A DNA stretch of 64,000 nt from Paenibacillus sp. FSL H8-0332 (GTDB lineage Bacteria > Bacillota > Bacilli > Paenibacillales > Paenibacillaceae), in contig NZ_CP150145.1 in assembly GCF_037963835.1 (NCBI RefSeq), positions 1,674,001 to 1,738,000 on the forward strand, in the 5' to 3' direction. The notes beneath the pieces were generated by a model that worked only from the letters and a program-made list of their open reading frames with translations, searched no databases and had not been told where the DNA came from. Shown in pieces: positions 1-8,862 of the stretch. The stretch's first letter is position 1, and each line of letters begins with the position of its first letter. Both the position numbers and the translations under genes were made by a program.

Positions 1-80
1 GTAGGATCTCCTGTCAAAAAGACATTGACTGTTTCGTAATATATGGTATTCTAGGTTTTAACAGTATAGCATTTAAGAGG

Positions 81-123
81 AAGCACCTCTTTCACGAATT
101 TCGTGGGAGAGGTGCTTTTTTTG
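81..123 (+). terminator. Rho-independent terminator of an upstream gene
   Basis: A stem of aagcacctct pairs with the complementary arm around 107-116 and is followed by a run of seven T. It closes a transcription unit that starts to the left of the window. Nothing else is recognisable in 1-80. Confidence 0.8.
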
Positions 124-170
124 CGTTCAAATATCATGCGTACTGTAAGACGACGAAAGTAGGGATTCAT

Positions 171-1187
171 ATGCAGATCGTATTTATGAACCGTTTGTGC
201 AGAAGATCAGGAGTGGACGGGGAGGTTTTTGCCCAGCTGTGGATTGGAGAGGAAGAGGGGCAGTGGCGTCTTGGCTGGCGTGATTTCTCCGGCGAACAAG
301 AGACGGGCGACAGCCTGTGGTATGAAGGCGGATCATGGAATGAGATGCTCTGTGTATACCGGCACGAGCTTGCCGTGAAGATGGGGGATGGCTACCGCCC
401 GCTGATTGACGGGGTATTTCATGACGAGGATAACCTCAGCAGCCGCAGCCAGGAGCAGCTTAAGCTGCAGTATTACAGTGAGCAATACGGGAATGAAGCC
501 ATCTTCGAGGAGCTATGCTCCTGGCGCAGAGGGAAGGCCTCCAGCGAACGGAAGGCACCTTATATCCTGGCCAGCAACCGTCTGCTGCGCATGATCAGCG
601 CGTTTCTTCCCCGCACGGAGGAGGAGCTGCTGCAGCTTCCGGGTGTCGGTGAAGGCAAAGCCTCACAATATGGAGCGGACTGGCTCAGCATCACCGCGGC
701 GGCTGAGCGTGAGCATGATTTTCCGCTAAGCTGGGTGAATCATGCCATTGACGAAGAGAGCTTTGTATCCTGGCATTATAAGCAGAAGGAGCTTAAGTAC
801 AAGAAGCAGCTGGAGCGGCTGAGACTGCGGCGTGTTCTGTTACAAGGGATCGAAGAGGATCAAGGGATGGAGCAGCTTAGAGTGCTTAGCGGAGTTTCCC
901 GCCGTGAAGTGCTTGAAGTGGTAGAGGAGCTGGAGAAGGACGGCTACTCGGCCGAGAAGCTCATTGCCCTGGAGCTGAGCGAAGTGAGCCCCGAAGAACA
1001 GAACAATATTTGGACCGCCTATGAACTGATCGGCGACAACTTCCTGAAGCCTGTCCTCTACAAAGCTTACGGCGACAACTTCGTTCCTGCTGACGGACTC
1101 GATCTGTATTACGAACGCCTGCGGCTGATCCGCATCCGTTTCCGGCGTGAGCATCCGGCGGTGGTAGGGATGGTCACGCCTCAATAA
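171..1187 (+). CDS. HRDC/helix-hairpin-helix domain protein
   Basis: A 338-residue protein of the kind annotated as HRDC domain-containing in Paenibacillus. The recognisable part is near residues 120-170, where APYILASNRLLRMIS leads into a helix-hairpin-helix-like LPGVGEGKASQYG; this arrangement matches the HRDC nucleic-acid-binding module found at the C-terminus of RecQ helicases and RNase D. The remaining C-terminal part is helical and highly charged, and may contain a winged-helix segment. There is no helicase or nuclease catalytic core, so the protein may be a stand-alone nucleic-acid-binding or accessory factor. The start ATG has only a weak upstream site (gtaggga). The gene is monocistronic between two terminators. 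The precise function is unknown. Confidence 0.75.
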   Translation: MQIVFMNRLCRRSGVDGEVFAQLWIGEEEGQWRLGWRDFSGEQETGDSLWYEGGSWNEMLCVYRHELAVKMGDGYRPLIDGVFHDEDNLSSRSQEQLKLQYYSEQYGNEAIFEELCSWRRGKASSERKAPYILASNRLLRMISAFLPRTEEELLQLPGVGEGKASQYGADWLSITAAAEREHDFPLSWVNHAIDEESFVSWHYKQKELKYKKQLERLRLRRVLLQGIEEDQGMEQLRVLSGVSRREVLEVVEELEKDGYSAEKLIALELSEVSPEEQNNIWTAYELIGDNFLKPVLYKAYGDNFVPADGLDLYYERLRLIRIRFRREHPAVVGMVTPQ

Positions 1188-1201
1188 TTATTGAGGGGTG
1201 A
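1174..1201. terminator. Near-perfect palindrome over the stop codon
   Basis: A 28-bp inverted repeat with 14-bp arms and one mismatch overlaps the stop codon of the HRDC-domain gene. It is a likely 3-prime end hairpin for that gene, although no strong T-run follows. Confidence 0.5.
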
Positions 1202-1284
1202 CGGCCTGCATCAGCTTCAATCCGGCGGTCCTGATGACCTGAACTCCTGGGCAGCGCGCAGACGCATTACATAACGGTGACATA

Positions 1285-1341
1285 TCAAAAAGACGAAGGC
1301 TCTCCGAGTCCCGGAATAGCCGGGTATACGGTGCCTTCGTC
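1285..1341 (-). terminator. Terminator of corA
   Basis: On the minus strand, gacgaaggc pairs with gccttcgtc and is followed by a T-run. It lies about 20 bp beyond the corA stop codon. Together with the palindrome at 1174-1201 it accounts for the gap between these two convergent genes. Confidence 0.75.
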
Positions 1342-1363
1342 CTTCGTATTCGTCCGCTCTGCT

Positions 1364-2299
1364 TCATAGCCACTCCTTCTTACGGAAGATAATGAGCATT
1401 CCGCAGCCTAACGTCACCATGACGGCAATGACGCCATAGTAGCCGTACTCGGTGTGAATCTCCGGTATATTGTCAAAGTTCATGCCGTAGATCCCGGTAA
1501 TCACGGTCAGCGGCATGAATATGGTAGTAATCGCTGTAAATACTCTCATGATTTCATTGGCGCGGTTAGCAATACTGGACTGATAAGCTTCACGTAAGTT
1601 GCCCATGAGATCGCGGTACGTTTCGAAGGTTTCAGAGATCTTTACCGCATTCTCGTAGATATCGCTGAAATACTTCTGCAGCTGATCGTCAATCAGGCGA
1701 AGATCCTTTTTGTTGAGCGTGTTGATAACTTCCTTCTGCGGGCCGAGCATCTTCTTCAGCCAGAGAATCTCACTGCGCAGACCGATGATCTCACTCAGAT
1801 GCGATTTCTTGGTATGCATGAGGATGTCTTCCTCCAGCTTCTCAATCCGCGCTTCAATCCGGTCACCGACCGAGAAGAAGTTGTCGACAACGAGGTCGAT
1901 CAGCAGATACAGGAAGCGGTCAGGCGTATTGACCTCCTGCTCCCACAGTACGGGCTTCAGGACACGCAGCTCATGGATCTTCTGCTTCGTAACGGTAATA
2001 ATGAAATGTCTGCCAAGGAATACGTTGAGCGCACGGAGGAAAATTTCCTCATCATCGAACCGGATGCTGTTCACCACGATGAAATAATGACTCTCATAAA
2101 TCTCCAGCTTCGGACGCTGATCCTCTTCACTTAGACAGTCTTCCACAGCCAGATCATGCAGGCCGTATATAGGCTGAAGCTCTACAAGGTCTTCCACATC
2201 CGCATCAATCCAGTAGAACCCCTCGGCAGGGGCGGTTAAAGTTTCTTCAATATTGTCAATAGGCGTAAAAACCCCTGCATTTACCAGCCGGATTTTCAT
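1364..2299 (-). CDS. corA: CorA-family magnesium/divalent cation transporter
   Basis: A 311-residue CorA-type channel for Mg2+ and related divalent ions, located in the cytoplasmic membrane as a pentamer in the family. The N-terminal two thirds form the soluble funnel domain, ending in a long helix rich in E, K and L. The two C-terminal membrane helices are visible, and the family signature GMN is present at about residues 272-274 (YGMNFDN), followed by the acidic loop and the second helix ending in a basic tail. An in-frame GTG lies three codons upstream but directly abuts AAGGAG, so the ATG at 2299, spaced about 8 nt from that site, is preferred. A 250-nt leader lies upstream; I could not recognise an M-box riboswitch in it. 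Confidence 0.92.
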   Translation of the reverse strand: MKIRLVNAGVFTPIDNIEETLTAPAEGFYWIDADVEDLVELQPIYGLHDLAVEDCLSEEDQRPKLEIYESHYFIVVNSIRFDDEEIFLRALNVFLGRHFIITVTKQKIHELRVLKPVLWEQEVNTPDRFLYLLIDLVVDNFFSVGDRIEARIEKLEEDILMHTKKSHLSEIIGLRSEILWLKKMLGPQKEVINTLNKKDLRLIDDQLQKYFSDIYENAVKISETFETYRDLMGNLREAYQSSIANRANEIMRVFTAITTIFMPLTVITGIYGMNFDNIPEIHTEYGYYGVIAVMVTLGCGMLIIFRKKEWL

Positions 2300-2636
2300 C
2301 TGATTCACTCCTTATGTCCCTGGTCTTCTCCAGGGGTATGCTAATTTCAGCACACGGAAAAAAATCAGCTTGGCCGGTGGTACAATCATGGATGAAGGCC
2401 AAAAGACGGTCCGAGAGCATGAAGAAAAAGGGCTCCCGCCGCCGGCAAGCTGATGTTAATCCTGTGTGGTTGTTCATTCTGCACGCTTATTCGCGAGCCC
2501 GGGTCGCCTTCCATTTTCTCTCACCTCTTCTTTTCGCCGTTTTGGGTTTGAAACACTTGTCTAGTATAACGCCGGGATATGGCTCTTACAAGAGAAATTG
2601 TTTTCTGTCATAAGGCCCCTTCAGCATTGTATGGAC
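2300..2636. other. Gene-free leader/intergenic stretch
   Basis: This stretch holds the corA 5-prime leader on the minus strand. A 42-codon minus-strand frame starting near 2513 has a plausible ribosome site (gaggtg), but its composition is unconvincing and I do not call it. No M-box, tRNA or terminator was recognised. Confidence 0.4.
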
Positions 2637-2665
2637 TTGACGAAAAGGAGGTTCATGATTTAAAG
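2637..2665 (+). promoter_or_regulatory. Possible promoter of the metA riboswitch transcript
   Basis: TTGACG is followed after 17 bp by a poor -10 (TTAAAG), about 60 bp before the riboswitch. The -35 match is good and the -10 match weak, so this is tentative. Confidence 0.3.
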
Positions 2666-2723
2666 TGAAATTTAAGAAAAAGCATCTTTCGGATGCTTCA
2701 AGGTTATTTAACTGAATACAGCT

Positions 2724-2858
2724 AAATCTTATCAAGAGCAGGTGGAGGGACTAGCCCGATGAAACCCGGCAACCGGCGTGTGAACGCACGGTGCTAATTC
2801 TTGCGGAAGCTTTGCAGGGCGTTATTCGTCCGGCGGAAGTTCTCTGGCAGATGAGAGA
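2724..2858 (+). promoter_or_regulatory. SAM riboswitch (S-box leader)
   Basis: The conserved S-box blocks are visible in order: cttatcaagagcaggtggag, ggactagcccgatgaaaccc, ggcaacc, ggtgctaattc, and the closing gatgagag. In this family, binding of S-adenosylmethionine favours the downstream terminator and shuts off methionine-pathway genes. The element sits directly upstream of metA, which fits. The internal P4-like arm appears somewhat extended compared with the Bacillus subtilis consensus. Confidence 0.93.
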
Positions 2859-2880
2859 GGCGCATATGACTGCATGATAT

Positions 2881-2911
2881 GACCTTTCTCGCCCGGGAAA
2901 GGTCTTTTTTC
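2881..2911 (+). terminator. Riboswitch-controlled terminator before metA
   Basis: gacctttctc and gggaaaggtc form a hairpin followed by six T. It lies between the SAM-binding domain and the metA ribosome site, the standard expression platform of an S-box leader. Confidence 0.88.
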
Positions 2912-2973
2912 GCTACCCTGCCTCAGTATTAACCACCAAGTGGAACCCCATTTCAGTTAAGGAGTGAACAGCA

Positions 2974-3891
2974 ATGCCTATCAAAATTCCCGACAGCCTG
3001 CCGGCCAAAGAAGTGTTATCCGGTGAGAATATTTTTGTAATGGATGAAAGCCAGGCCTTCCATCAGGATATTCGTCCCCTTCGAATCGCCATCCTGAATC
3101 TGATGCCAACCAAAGAAACTACGGAGACACAGCTGCTGCGCCTTATCGGGAATTCCCCGCTTCAGGTGGATGTTGTCCTGCTGCATCCCAGCTCCCATAC
3201 GTCGAAGAATACTTCGGCTGAGCATTTGAAGAGCTTTTACAAAACCTTTGATGAGATCAGCCACCGCCGGTTCGACGGCTTGATTGTAACGGGCGCTCCC
3301 GTAGAACAACTGGAGTTCGAGGATGTCAACTACTGGGAAGAGCTGAAAGTGATTTTTGAGTGGAGCAAGCAGAATGTAACCTCGACGATGCACATCTGTT
3401 GGGCCGCGCAGGCAGGGCTGTATCATCACTTCGGCGTGCGCAAGGTGAGTCTGCCGGACAAATGCTTCGGAGTGTTTCCGCATACGATTAGCCATAATAA
3501 TGTCAAGCTGCTGCGCGGCTTCGATGAAGTGTTCCATGTGCCGCATTCCCGCCATACCGACGTCTCCCGTGAAGATATTGAGCAGAACCCGGAGCTGCAG
3601 ATTCTGGCAGAATCCGAGGAAGCCGGGGTGTACCTGGTGGCTACGCATGACGGGAAGCAGATTTTTGTCACCGGACATTCGGAGTATGATCCCTTCTCGC
3701 TGAAATGGGAGTATGACCGGGATATCGCCAAGGGGATGGAGGTTGCCCTGCCGAAGCACTATTATCCCAAGGATGATCCTACCCGTACACCGCCGGCAGT
3801 CTGGCGCGCCCATGCTAACTTATTATTCGCTAATTGGCTCAATTACTATGTATACCAGGAGACTCCTTACGATATCGGGGCATTTATCTAA
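2974..3891 (+). CDS. metA: Homoserine O-acetyltransferase (MetA family)
   Basis: Acylates the hydroxyl of L-homoserine using an acyl-CoA, the first committed step of methionine synthesis, in the cytoplasm. The 305-residue length is normal for MetA. The catalytic nucleophile Cys142 sits in HICWAAQAG, and the His235/Glu237 pair in VTGHSEYDP. Residue 111 is Glu; in characterised MetA enzymes Glu at this position favours acetyl-CoA and Gly favours succinyl-CoA, so acetyltransferase activity is inferred despite the traditional succinyltransferase label. The start has a good AAGGAG site. Expression is expected to be controlled by the SAM riboswitch just upstream. A separate metI gene follows about 130 bp downstream and would use the O-acetylhomoserine product. 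Confidence 0.95.
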   Translation: MPIKIPDSLPAKEVLSGENIFVMDESQAFHQDIRPLRIAILNLMPTKETTETQLLRLIGNSPLQVDVVLLHPSSHTSKNTSAEHLKSFYKTFDEISHRRFDGLIVTGAPVEQLEFEDVNYWEELKVIFEWSKQNVTSTMHICWAAQAGLYHHFGVRKVSLPDKCFGVFPHTISHNNVKLLRGFDEVFHVPHSRHTDVSREDIEQNPELQILAESEEAGVYLVATHDGKQIFVTGHSEYDPFSLKWEYDRDIAKGMEVALPKHYYPKDDPTRTPPAVWRAHANLLFANWLNYYVYQETPYDIGAFI

Positions 3892-4020
3892 GAGGTTGAC
3901 TTATTATTATAGAAGCAATTAATCAGGTGCATACACATAGCCGGGTGCTTTGGAAGCGAGTTTAACCCGAAGAATGATCAGGTTGTGTACGCTTTACCAA
4001 ACTTTTAGGAGGCAATGGAG

Positions 4021-5187
4021 ATGGACGAGAAACTGAGAATTGAGAGCAGACTGGCACAGATGGGTTCGATGGAGGACCCCGCTACCGGGGCCATTAATTA
4101 CCCGATTTATCATGCGACGGCCTTCCGTCACCCGAGACTTGGACAGAGCACAGGCTTTGACTACATCCGCACCAAAAATCCTACCCGTTCTGTACTCGAA
4201 GAAGCGGCAGCGGCCCTGGAATCCGGGGATGCCGGCTTCGCCTGCGCTTCCGGTATGGCTGCACTGACTACTGTGTTCACCTTGTTTGGACAAGGGGATC
4301 ATCTTATTGTATCGCTCGACCTGTACGGCGGAACCTACCGGCTGCTGGAACGAATTCTCTCCAAATACGGCATCAGCGCCTCCTATGTAGATACGAATGA
4401 TCTGGAGGGTCTCGAAGCGGCCCGCCAGCCGGGCACGAAAGCTGTATTCATTGAGACGCCGACCAATCCGCTGATGATGATTACGGATGTCGAAGCGGTA
4501 TGTACCTGGGCCCGCCGTCACGGGCTGCTCACGATTGTGGACAATACGCTGTTGACTCCGTTCTTCCAGCGCCCGCTGGAGCTTGGGGCAGATATCGTGG
4601 TTCACAGTGCGACCAAGTATCTGGGCGGGCATAACGATGTGCTGGCGGGGCTGATTGTGACCAAGGGCGCAGAATTGTCGGCTGAAATGGCCATCCTGCA
4701 TAACTCCCTGGGCGCGGTTCTCGCACCGAATGACAGCTACCAGCTGATGAAAGGCATGAAGACCCTCGCCCTGCGCATGGAGCGGCATGAGAGCAACGCC
4801 CTCGCCATTGCCCGTTATCTGCAGGAGCATCCGGCTATTGCCGAGGTCTTCCACCCGGGCCTGCCGGACCATCCGGGCTATGCCATTCAGAACCGCCAGT
4901 CCAGCGGCAACACGGGAATCTTCTCCTTCAAGGTAAAAGAGGTCAGCTATGTGGAGCCGCTGCTCCGCCACATTAAGCTGATCGCCTTCGCCGAGAGTCT
5001 GGGCGGTGTTGAATCGCTTATGACCTATCCGGCGATACAGACCCACGCCGATATTCCGGCTGAAATCCGCGATGCGGTCGGCGTGGATGATCGCCTACTG
5101 CGGTTCTCGGTCGGCATAGAGCATGTAGATGATCTGATCGCCGATCTAAGGCAGGCCCTGGAGGCCGCCCGGAGTGAGCTGGAATAA
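4021..5187 (+). CDS. metI: Cystathionine gamma-synthase / O-acetylhomoserine thiolyase (MetI-like)
   Basis: A 388-residue PLP enzyme of the Cys/Met metabolism family. It would condense O-acetylhomoserine with cysteine (or sulfide) to give cystathionine (or homocysteine), directly after MetA in the pathway. The PLP lysine lies in HSATKYLGGHND. The PLP phosphate-binding CASGMAA, the ring-stacking tyrosine of DLYGGTYRL, and the ETPTNPLM and VDNT motifs are all present. Two ATGs compete: the one at 4015 is only 2 nt from AGGAGG, while 4021 has the normal 8-nt spacing and is chosen. Related family members include MetC, and substrate choice cannot be fixed from motifs alone. A terminator follows. 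Confidence 0.9.
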   Translation: MDEKLRIESRLAQMGSMEDPATGAINYPIYHATAFRHPRLGQSTGFDYIRTKNPTRSVLEEAAAALESGDAGFACASGMAALTTVFTLFGQGDHLIVSLDLYGGTYRLLERILSKYGISASYVDTNDLEGLEAARQPGTKAVFIETPTNPLMMITDVEAVCTWARRHGLLTIVDNTLLTPFFQRPLELGADIVVHSATKYLGGHNDVLAGLIVTKGAELSAEMAILHNSLGAVLAPNDSYQLMKGMKTLALRMERHESNALAIARYLQEHPAIAEVFHPGLPDHPGYAIQNRQSSGNTGIFSFKVKEVSYVEPLLRHIKLIAFAESLGGVESLMTYPAIQTHADIPAEIRDAVGVDDRLLRFSVGIEHVDDLIADLRQALEAARSELE

Positions 5188-5238
5188 GGCAATGCGCCGG
5201 ACCTGGCCCGGCATGTGAAGATTCGCAGAACGTACAAG

Positions 5239-5271
5239 CAGCAGTGCCTTCGGGCGCTGCTGTTTAATTTT
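5239..5271 (+). terminator. Terminator of metI
   Basis: The arms cagcagtgcc and ggcgctgctg around a TTCG loop are followed by a T-rich tract. It ends the methionine segment. Confidence 0.85.
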
Positions 5272-5414
5272 GCCTGGGACAAGGGCAATTATCAGTCCTG
5301 CGCAGCGAAACATTTCTCAAGGACAGCTGATTGTGATACGATGGGAGAACGAGTATTTTACTTCAAATTAAATTTATCTATACTACTTCATAGATTAAGA
5401 GGAGGCCGTCAACG

Positions 5415-6551
5415 GTGAGTGCAATTGACCTTATTCTGGATAAGACACTTAAGGGTGAGCGTCTTCAACTGGAAGACACGATCACGTTGTTCGAGAGCAA
5501 TGAAATTGAGAAGATGGGCGCTGCTGCAGATATTATTATGAAGCGCTGGCACCCGGAGCCTGTGACGACATTCGTCATCGGCCGCAACATTAACTACACT
5601 AATGTATGTGATGTATATTGCCGCTTCTGCGCCTTCTACCGCAGACCCGGTTCGGAGGAAGGCTATGTGCTTCCCGATGAGACAATCTATCAGAAGATTG
5701 CTGAGACCATGAGCGTAAACGGAACCGAAATTCTGATGCAGGGCGGTACGAATCCGAATCTGCCGTTCAGCTATTATACGGATATTCTGCGCGGCATCAA
5801 GCAGCGGTTCCCGGAGATTACGATGCATTCCTTCTCACCTGCTGAGATTATGAAAATGGTTGAGGTCTCCGGCCTGCCGCTGGAACAGGTCATGCGTGAG
5901 ATTCATGCTGCGGGCCTCGATTCTCTGCCCGGCGGTGGCGCAGAGATTCTCGATGACCGTACCCGCCGCAAGATCAGCCGGCTTAAGGGCTCCTGGCGCG
6001 AGTGGATGGATGTCATGCAGACCGCACACCGGATCGGCATGAACACGACAGCCACGATGGTTATCGGGCTGGGCGAGAGCATGGAAGAGCGGGCGCTGCA
6101 TCTGCTGCGTGTCCGTGAAGCGCAGGATGAATGTATTGCGAACAAATATGACTCCGAAGGGTTCCTGGCGTTCATCTCCTGGACCTTCCAGCCGGATAAT
6201 ACGAACCTGAAGCTTGACCGGCAGACACCGGAGGAGTATCTGAAGACTGTAGCCATCAGCCGTCTGGTGCTGGATAATATCAAGAACTTCCAGTCCTCCT
6301 GGGTAACGATGGGGCCTGAAGTAGGCAAGCTCTCCCTGCAATACGGCTGTAATGATTTCGGCAGCACGATGATCGAGGAGAACGTAGTCTCCTCCGCTGG
6401 CGCGACCTACAAGGTCAACATCGAGTCCATTACCCAGCTCATCCGCGAAGCAGGGAAGATCCCGGCGCAGCGCAACACGCGCTATGACATTCTGCGCACG
6501 TTCGAGGATGCGAATGCGAAGATTGATAATGATTTTGTGATGCAGAACTAG
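5415..6551 (+). CDS. mqnC: Cyclic dehypoxanthinyl futalosine synthase (MqnC)
   Basis: A radical SAM enzyme of the futalosine pathway that converts dehypoxanthine futalosine to its cyclic form on the way to menaquinone. The [4Fe-4S]/SAM motif CX3CX2C is seen as NYTNVCDVYCRFCAFYR near residues 60-76. The following GTEILMQGGTNPNLP and HSFSPAEI stretches and the SLPGGGAEIL loop are characteristic of MqnC/MqnE/CofH-type enzymes. The length of 378 is close to the family norm. The GTG start at 5415 has a strong GAGGAGG site. No other mqn gene is in the window, so the rest of the pathway must lie elsewhere. MqnE is the closest alternative, but the length and the NYTNVC motif favour MqnC. Confidence 0.9.
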   Translation: MSAIDLILDKTLKGERLQLEDTITLFESNEIEKMGAAADIIMKRWHPEPVTTFVIGRNINYTNVCDVYCRFCAFYRRPGSEEGYVLPDETIYQKIAETMSVNGTEILMQGGTNPNLPFSYYTDILRGIKQRFPEITMHSFSPAEIMKMVEVSGLPLEQVMREIHAAGLDSLPGGGAEILDDRTRRKISRLKGSWREWMDVMQTAHRIGMNTTATMVIGLGESMEERALHLLRVREAQDECIANKYDSEGFLAFISWTFQPDNTNLKLDRQTPEEYLKTVAISRLVLDNIKNFQSSWVTMGPEVGKLSLQYGCNDFGSTMIEENVVSSAGATYKVNIESITQLIREAGKIPAQRNTRYDILRTFEDANAKIDNDFVMQN

Positions 6552-6567
6552 AATAAATAAAGAAAAC

Positions 6568-6617
6568 AAAAATAACGGAGTTAAACTACAAATTGTAGTT
6601 TTTACTCCGTTATTTTT
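6568..6617. terminator. Bidirectional terminator between mqnC and the HAD gene
   Basis: aaataacggagt and actccgttattt form a long stem with A-rich and T-rich flanks on both sides, with an inner stem ctacaa/ttgtag. It can serve both convergent genes. Confidence 0.88.
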
Positions 6618-6646
6618 ATGCTAAATTGCAATGCTTGTTTCATTTT

Positions 6647-7348
6647 TTATAAATAGGATAATAAATCGGATAGTTTTTTGATGTTTAGATACCTTGTGCT
6701 TGCTTGAGAATTCGTTCTTGATAGGACTAATACTGATTGTATACCCAGAGCTGATGCACCATCTAAGTTCTGTTCATAATCATCGACAAATACTGTTTCT
6801 GTTGCCGGCAAATGCATCGCATCAAGTGCATGGCTGAACATGCCGGGATTAGGTTTGTTTTCTCCAAGTTCAAAACTAAGTGTCATATTATCAAAATACT
6901 CATAAATACCAGCATTTTTAAGAACCCTTTTGATTGACGGGTCGGTATCTGAAATAACTCCAATCGTAACCTTTTCTTTCAGGCTTTCAAGGGTCTGTTT
7001 TGTATGATCAAAAAACACATAATTAGCATCGTTATACACTCTATCGTAGGCAATGATTTCAGCTTGTTCGTCGGTAAGGTGAATTTCAGGTAACCCTTCA
7101 GCCATTGTTTTATAGTAATTTGTATACCTTTCAAGCTCCTCATCTTCAGTTTTGTAAACTTCATTTTTGAGGTGCTCATTTGCTTTTGAAATTGCCGTAT
7201 TCAATTGTTCTTGTGGTATTGACCCTAGTATTTGCGGATTTATGTATTCCAACGCTTTTAATGTTATCCTCCAATCACCTGTTGCAGGGCGGAAAATCGT
7301 CCAGCCAAGGTCGAGAAATATACCGCGTACAGGTTTTTGTATAGTCAT
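6647..7348 (-). CDS. HAD-superfamily hydrolase-like protein with atypical motif I
   Basis: A 233-residue HAD-fold protein. Motif I reads FLDLGWT: the nucleophile Asp13 is present, but the usual general acid two residues later is Gly15. Motif II (GVISDTDPS), the motif III lysine (GENKPNPGMF) and motif IV (VFVDDYEQN) are intact. The organisation and the SDTDPS/KPNPGMF spacing resemble the YjjG/phosphoglycolate phosphatase-like group, but loss of the acid suggests altered or slow phosphatase chemistry, or a different reaction. The ATG at 7348 is preferred over a start 14 codons upstream because GGGGGAG lies 6 nt before it. Codon use and composition are visibly more AT-rich than in neighbouring genes, suggesting acquisition by transfer. 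Substrate is unknown. Confidence 0.8.
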   Translation of the reverse strand: MTIQKPVRGIFLDLGWTIFRPATGDWRITLKALEYINPQILGSIPQEQLNTAISKANEHLKNEVYKTEDEELERYTNYYKTMAEGLPEIHLTDEQAEIIAYDRVYNDANYVFFDHTKQTLESLKEKVTIGVISDTDPSIKRVLKNAGIYEYFDNMTLSFELGENKPNPGMFSHALDAMHLPATETVFVDDYEQNLDGASALGIQSVLVLSRTNSQASTRYLNIKKLSDLLSYL

Positions 7349-7594
7349 TTCAACTCCCCCTATAAATCCTATGGTATTGTAAAAATCCATTTATAAAAGA
7401 GTAATTAATCTGTTTTTATTTCCTGTTTAACCTGTCCAACAGGATGGAGTCCAATTGAATTGGCTTTTTCCGCTTTCTTCACTTAATTGTTCGCTTAATT
7501 GTAAAATGATATCGTTATATTTTACAAAAAACCGGTTCGGCCCCCTAATTGTGGAGACATTCTGCTAAAAACTCGTGTTTTCGCAGTTTCTCGT

Positions 7595-8500
7595 TTACAG
7601 CGTTATTTCTATCGGTTTTAGCTTGCCCGCTTTCCATGCGGCTTGGTATTGCTTGGGGCTCAAACGCTGCAAACTGCCATGAAAACGGCGCTCGTTGTAA
7701 AATTCAATATAGGCTGCGACTGCTTCATAGGCTTCTTCAAACGTTTCAAAGTACCTTTTTGCATACAAATCTCTCTCCAAAATGCTATGAAATGACTCAA
7801 TGTAGGCGTTCATATTCGGCGTTTTTGGAGGAATTCGTTCATGCTCCAGCGGACGCTGTGTTTCCGCACACAACTCGCCAAAGACGTCACTTAAGAATTG
7901 CGGGCCGTTATCCGAACGGATGACCGGAGAGGGGTCTCCAGGCTGCAAACGCCTGTCTAGAGCCTCTCTTAACGTGGCACAGACTTGCTTGGCTGTACAA
8001 CTCGCTCCCACGTGGTAGCCAACAATGCAGCGGTCAAACACATCAATCATATCAAAGATAAAAAAGAAGCGGTCGTAGCCATGAACATATCCATATTTAA
8101 TGTCAATCTGCCAGAGTTGGTTGGGGCCGGTGACCACTCGATTTCGTGCCAGGTGCCGAGGGTATTTTACGTTCTTTACCGGCTTTTTCTGAAGCAGCCC
8201 GAGTTTCTTGCACAGCCGATATGCCTTCTTGTGGTTGAGAATTAAGCCCTGCTGGACCCACAGGGCGTAGGCGAGGTTCCGGTAGCCATAGCCGTTCTCC
8301 TCTCCCTCCACCAGCTCACTCAGCCATTCCTCGATCTGTAGGTCACTCACCCGCAGACCACCAGTGGTGAGGGAATAGGAGGGGATCGGACGGCCCGACG
8401 TCGTTATTGCAGCAGGGCCGCCTAGAAGCCCCGAGAGACGTTTTTTATGGGCATAGTAGGTGGAGGGTTGAACCTCTATAATCCGTAGCACCAATGTCAC
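7595..8500 (-). CDS. IS3-family transposase OrfB (integrase domain)
   Basis: A 301-residue frame carrying the retroviral-integrase-like (rve) DDE domain of IS3 elements: Asp in QIDIKY, Asp in IRSDNGPQF and Glu in AYIESFHS. The N-terminal HTH_21-like region includes NGYGYRNLAYAL. The frame is open upstream of its GTG and is offset from orfA by one base in the direction expected for -1 frameshifting, so the active product is probably an OrfAB fusion rather than free OrfB. The C-terminal FYNERRFHGSLQRLSP motif is typical. Confidence 0.93.
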   Translation of the reverse strand: MTLVLRIIEVQPSTYYAHKKRLSGLLGGPAAITTSGRPIPSYSLTTGGLRVSDLQIEEWLSELVEGEENGYGYRNLAYALWVQQGLILNHKKAYRLCKKLGLLQKKPVKNVKYPRHLARNRVVTGPNQLWQIDIKYGYVHGYDRFFFIFDMIDVFDRCIVGYHVGASCTAKQVCATLREALDRRLQPGDPSPVIRSDNGPQFLSDVFGELCAETQRPLEHERIPPKTPNMNAYIESFHSILERDLYAKRYFETFEEAYEAVAAYIEFYNERRFHGSLQRLSPKQYQAAWKAGKLKPIEITL

Positions 8501-8514
8501 CGTATACCCCCGCT

Positions 8515-8862
8515 TTATCGTTTCGTTGGCCAGTTCGAGTCTGTCTTGTAAGCGGGGTTGGCTTTTTTTAGGAGTTCACGCAGCAGTTCGATCTCCAAAT
8601 CCTTTTCGCCCAGTAGCTTAATGGCCGTCTCCATCTTCGTCTCCAGGTCTTGGACACGCTCCGCATCTTCAATCCGTTCCTGAACGGACGGGGTAGCCTC
8701 TTCTCCAAACCGTTCCTTGTAGAACTTCACCCAATTGGAAATCGTGCTGGGTGAGACGGAGTACTTTCGGGCGAGGAAGGAAATCTTGGTTCCATGGATC
8801 GCTTCTTGGGCTACTTTGATCCGCTGTTCGTCGTACAACTTGTTGCTTCTCATCGGCTCCAC
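8515..8862 (-). CDS. IS3-family transposase OrfA (helix-turn-helix)
   Basis: A 115-residue protein with an N-terminal HTH_Tnp_1 domain (FLARKYSVSPSTISNWVK) that recognises the element ends. It is followed by a leucine-rich coiled coil (QDLETKMETAIKLLGEKDLEIELL) used for multimerisation in the family. A run of seven A (minus strand, 8563-8569) reads CTA AAA AAA G in the OrfA frame, about 50 nt before its stop codon. A -1 slip there continues without a stop into the OrfB frame, giving the fused transposase. Confidence 0.92.
   Translation of the reverse strand: MEPMRSNKLYDEQRIKVAQEAIHGTKISFLARKYSVSPSTISNWVKFYKERFGEEATPSVQERIEDAERVQDLETKMETAIKLLGEKDLEIELLRELLKKANPAYKTDSNWPTKR
8563..8569 (-). promoter_or_regulatory. 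Predicted -1 frameshift slippery site of the IS3 element
   Basis: A7 in the frame A AAA AAA G. Hand translation of the -1 frame after the slip (SQPRLQDRLELANET...) stays open and enters OrfB. Programmed -1 frameshifting is the standard way IS3 elements make OrfAB. Confidence 0.75.

Noticed and set aside
1188..1373. 61-codon minus-strand frame between the HRDC-domain gene and corA
   Set aside because: It contains the corA terminator hairpin and shows no coding character.
2300..2560. Possible M-box (Mg2+) riboswitch upstream of corA
   Set aside because: The conserved M-box blocks could not be found in the leader.
2314..2613. 99-codon frame between corA and the SAM riboswitch, and a 42-codon minus-strand frame within it
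   Set aside because: No convincing composition. The minus-strand frame has a fair ribosome site but no other support; it could be a corA leader peptide, but this is too weak to call.
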